Below are positions 6,316-6,544 of a stretch of DNA of 6,544 nt, piece after piece. The number at the start of each line of letters is the position of its first letter. Within the stretch, counting starts at the first letter, position 1. The DNA is from Anaerotignum sp. (GTDB taxonomy: Bacteria > Bacillota > Clostridia > Lachnospirales > Anaerotignaceae): the NCBI GenBank assembly GCA_017442465.1, contig JAFRZQ010000008.1:1-6544 (forward strand), read 5' to 3'. A model generated the notes under the pieces. That model was not told the DNA's origin and made no database searches. It saw only the letters and a list, made by a program, of their open reading frames with translations. Both the position numbers and the translations under genes were made by a program.

Positions 6316-6413
6316 GAGGGATATTTCGTTCTGTTGTGTATGGGTTCATTTTAAGCGGATTTTTGATGGAAAAAAATTGCCCGGGATGAAAATTTTCGGT
6401 AAAAGGAGGAAGT

Positions 6414-6432
6414 ACCCTTTGCGACAAAGGGT
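6414..6432. repeat. Perfect 8-bp inverted repeat in the leader of the membrane-protein gene
   Basis: ACCCTTTG (6414-6421) and CAAAGGGT (6425-6432) flank a 3-bp loop (CGA). In minus-strand RNA it would form a stable stem near the inferred 5' end, with no T tract after it. On the plus strand it is followed by TTGATTTTT and could act as a weak terminator, but no plus-strand gene is present for it to end. It could also be read as an operator. Confidence 0.6.
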
Positions 6433-6441
6433 TGATTTTTC

Positions 6442-6463
6442 AATGTTTTGTTTATATAACATT
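6442..6463. repeat. Inverted repeat spanning the -10-like element
   Basis: AATGTT (6442-6447) and AACATT (6458-6463) are perfect 6-bp arms separated by 10 bp, and the repeat covers the TATATA element. AT-rich DNA makes such arms fairly common by chance, so an operator role is only a suggestion. Confidence 0.3.
6453..6461 (-). promoter_or_regulatory. Candidate extended -10 promoter of the membrane-protein gene
   Basis: The minus strand reads TGTTATATA, that is a TGn extension followed by TATATA (4 of 6 matches; the overlapping TATAAA at 6456-6451 matches 5 of 6). No convincing -35 lies 16-18 bp upstream (AATATT at 17 bp). Extended -10 promoters tolerate a poor -35. The implied leader is about 140 bp. 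Confidence 0.4.
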
Positions 6464-6471
6464 CTTTTTGA

Positions 6472-6488
6472 GTTTAATATTTGTAAAC
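6472..6488. repeat. Inverted repeat in the -35 region upstream of the membrane-protein gene
   Basis: GTTTA (6472-6476) and TAAAC (6484-6488) flank 7 bp. The repeat overlaps where the -35 would lie for the -10-like element at 6453-6458. Adjoining sequence (6478-6496) resembles the palindrome at 5132-5151. Confidence 0.3.
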
Positions 6489-6524
6489 AAAAACAATAAA
6501 ATTTTTCTGATGGACTTTGAAAAA

Positions 6525-6540
6525 CCCTTGAAATAAAGGG
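6525..6540 (-). terminator. Short hairpin with T tract, possible terminator of a gene beyond the right edge
   Basis: On the minus strand CCCTT and AAGGG form a 5-bp stem around a 6-bp loop and are followed by TTTTT (6524-6520 region). This could be the weak intrinsic terminator of a gene lying to the right of the window. The arms CCCTT/AAGGG are also those of the inverted repeat at 6414-6432, so a shared protein-binding site is an alternative reading. Confidence 0.35.
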
Positions 6541-6544
6541 AATG

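Noticed and set aside
6369..6398. AT-rich arms (AAAATT/AATTTT) around CCCGGG followed by a T run on the minus strand, considered as a leader terminator or attenuator.
   Set aside because: The stem is only six A-T pairs with a large loop and the GC bases lie in the loop, so it would not be a stable terminator hairpin.
6419..6499. A plus-strand 26-codon frame starting TTG, with a perfect AAAGGAGG-type sequence 9 bp upstream (6402-6409).
   Set aside because: The ribosome-binding-like sequence is striking, but the start is a weak codon inside a hairpin, no plus-strand promoter is convincing, and the peptide has no recognisable character. Kept only as a note.
1..6544. tRNA or rRNA genes, CRISPR arrays, insertion sequences, integrases and attachment-site repeats.
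   Set aside because: None was seen: no regularly spaced direct repeats, no transposase or recombinase motifs in the genes, and no cloverleaf-like segments in the two intergenic regions.

Overview
The window looks like a chromosomal or accessory segment of a Gram-positive Clostridia-type Firmicute. The pointers are strong GGAGG-type ribosome binding sites before nearly every gene, moderate-GC coding sequence with AT-rich intergenic DNA, and protein composition. Family or genus cannot be fixed from the sequence. All convincing genes lie on the minus strand, so transcription runs from high to low coordinates.

Reading in the direction of transcription: (1) 6303-6544 is a 242-bp AT-rich upstream region with an extended -10-like element and a dense set of inverted repeats. 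(2) 5265-6302 encodes a 345-residue protein of unknown family with two predicted adjacent membrane segments. (3) 5062-5264 holds two tandem hairpins (one a probable terminator) and a good sigma-A-type promoter whose -35 and spacer are covered by a near-perfect 20-bp palindrome. (4) 5061 down to 1 is a tightly packed operon with gaps of 12-21 bp: a 360-residue protein with three degenerate XRE-like helical modules; a 267-residue helical/coiled-coil protein; a 635-residue Hsp70/actin-fold ATPase with an atypical C-terminus; a 368-residue protein of unknown family; and the first 32 codons of a further gene, possibly an AAA+ ATPase, that runs off the left edge.

How the parts fit (inference): the packed operon has the look of a dedicated multi-protein device. 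An Hsp70-like nucleotide switch, without its usual substrate-binding domain and without DnaJ or GrpE nearby, is co-expressed with a coiled-coil partner, a multi-HTH protein that could be a regulator or scaffold, an unrecognised protein, and possibly an AAA+ motor. The membrane protein just upstream has its own promoter region, in which a sequence resembling the operon's palindromic operator recurs, so the two units may share a regulator. No known named system is recognised. Function (stress response, defence, surface or conflict system) cannot be assigned from this window alone.
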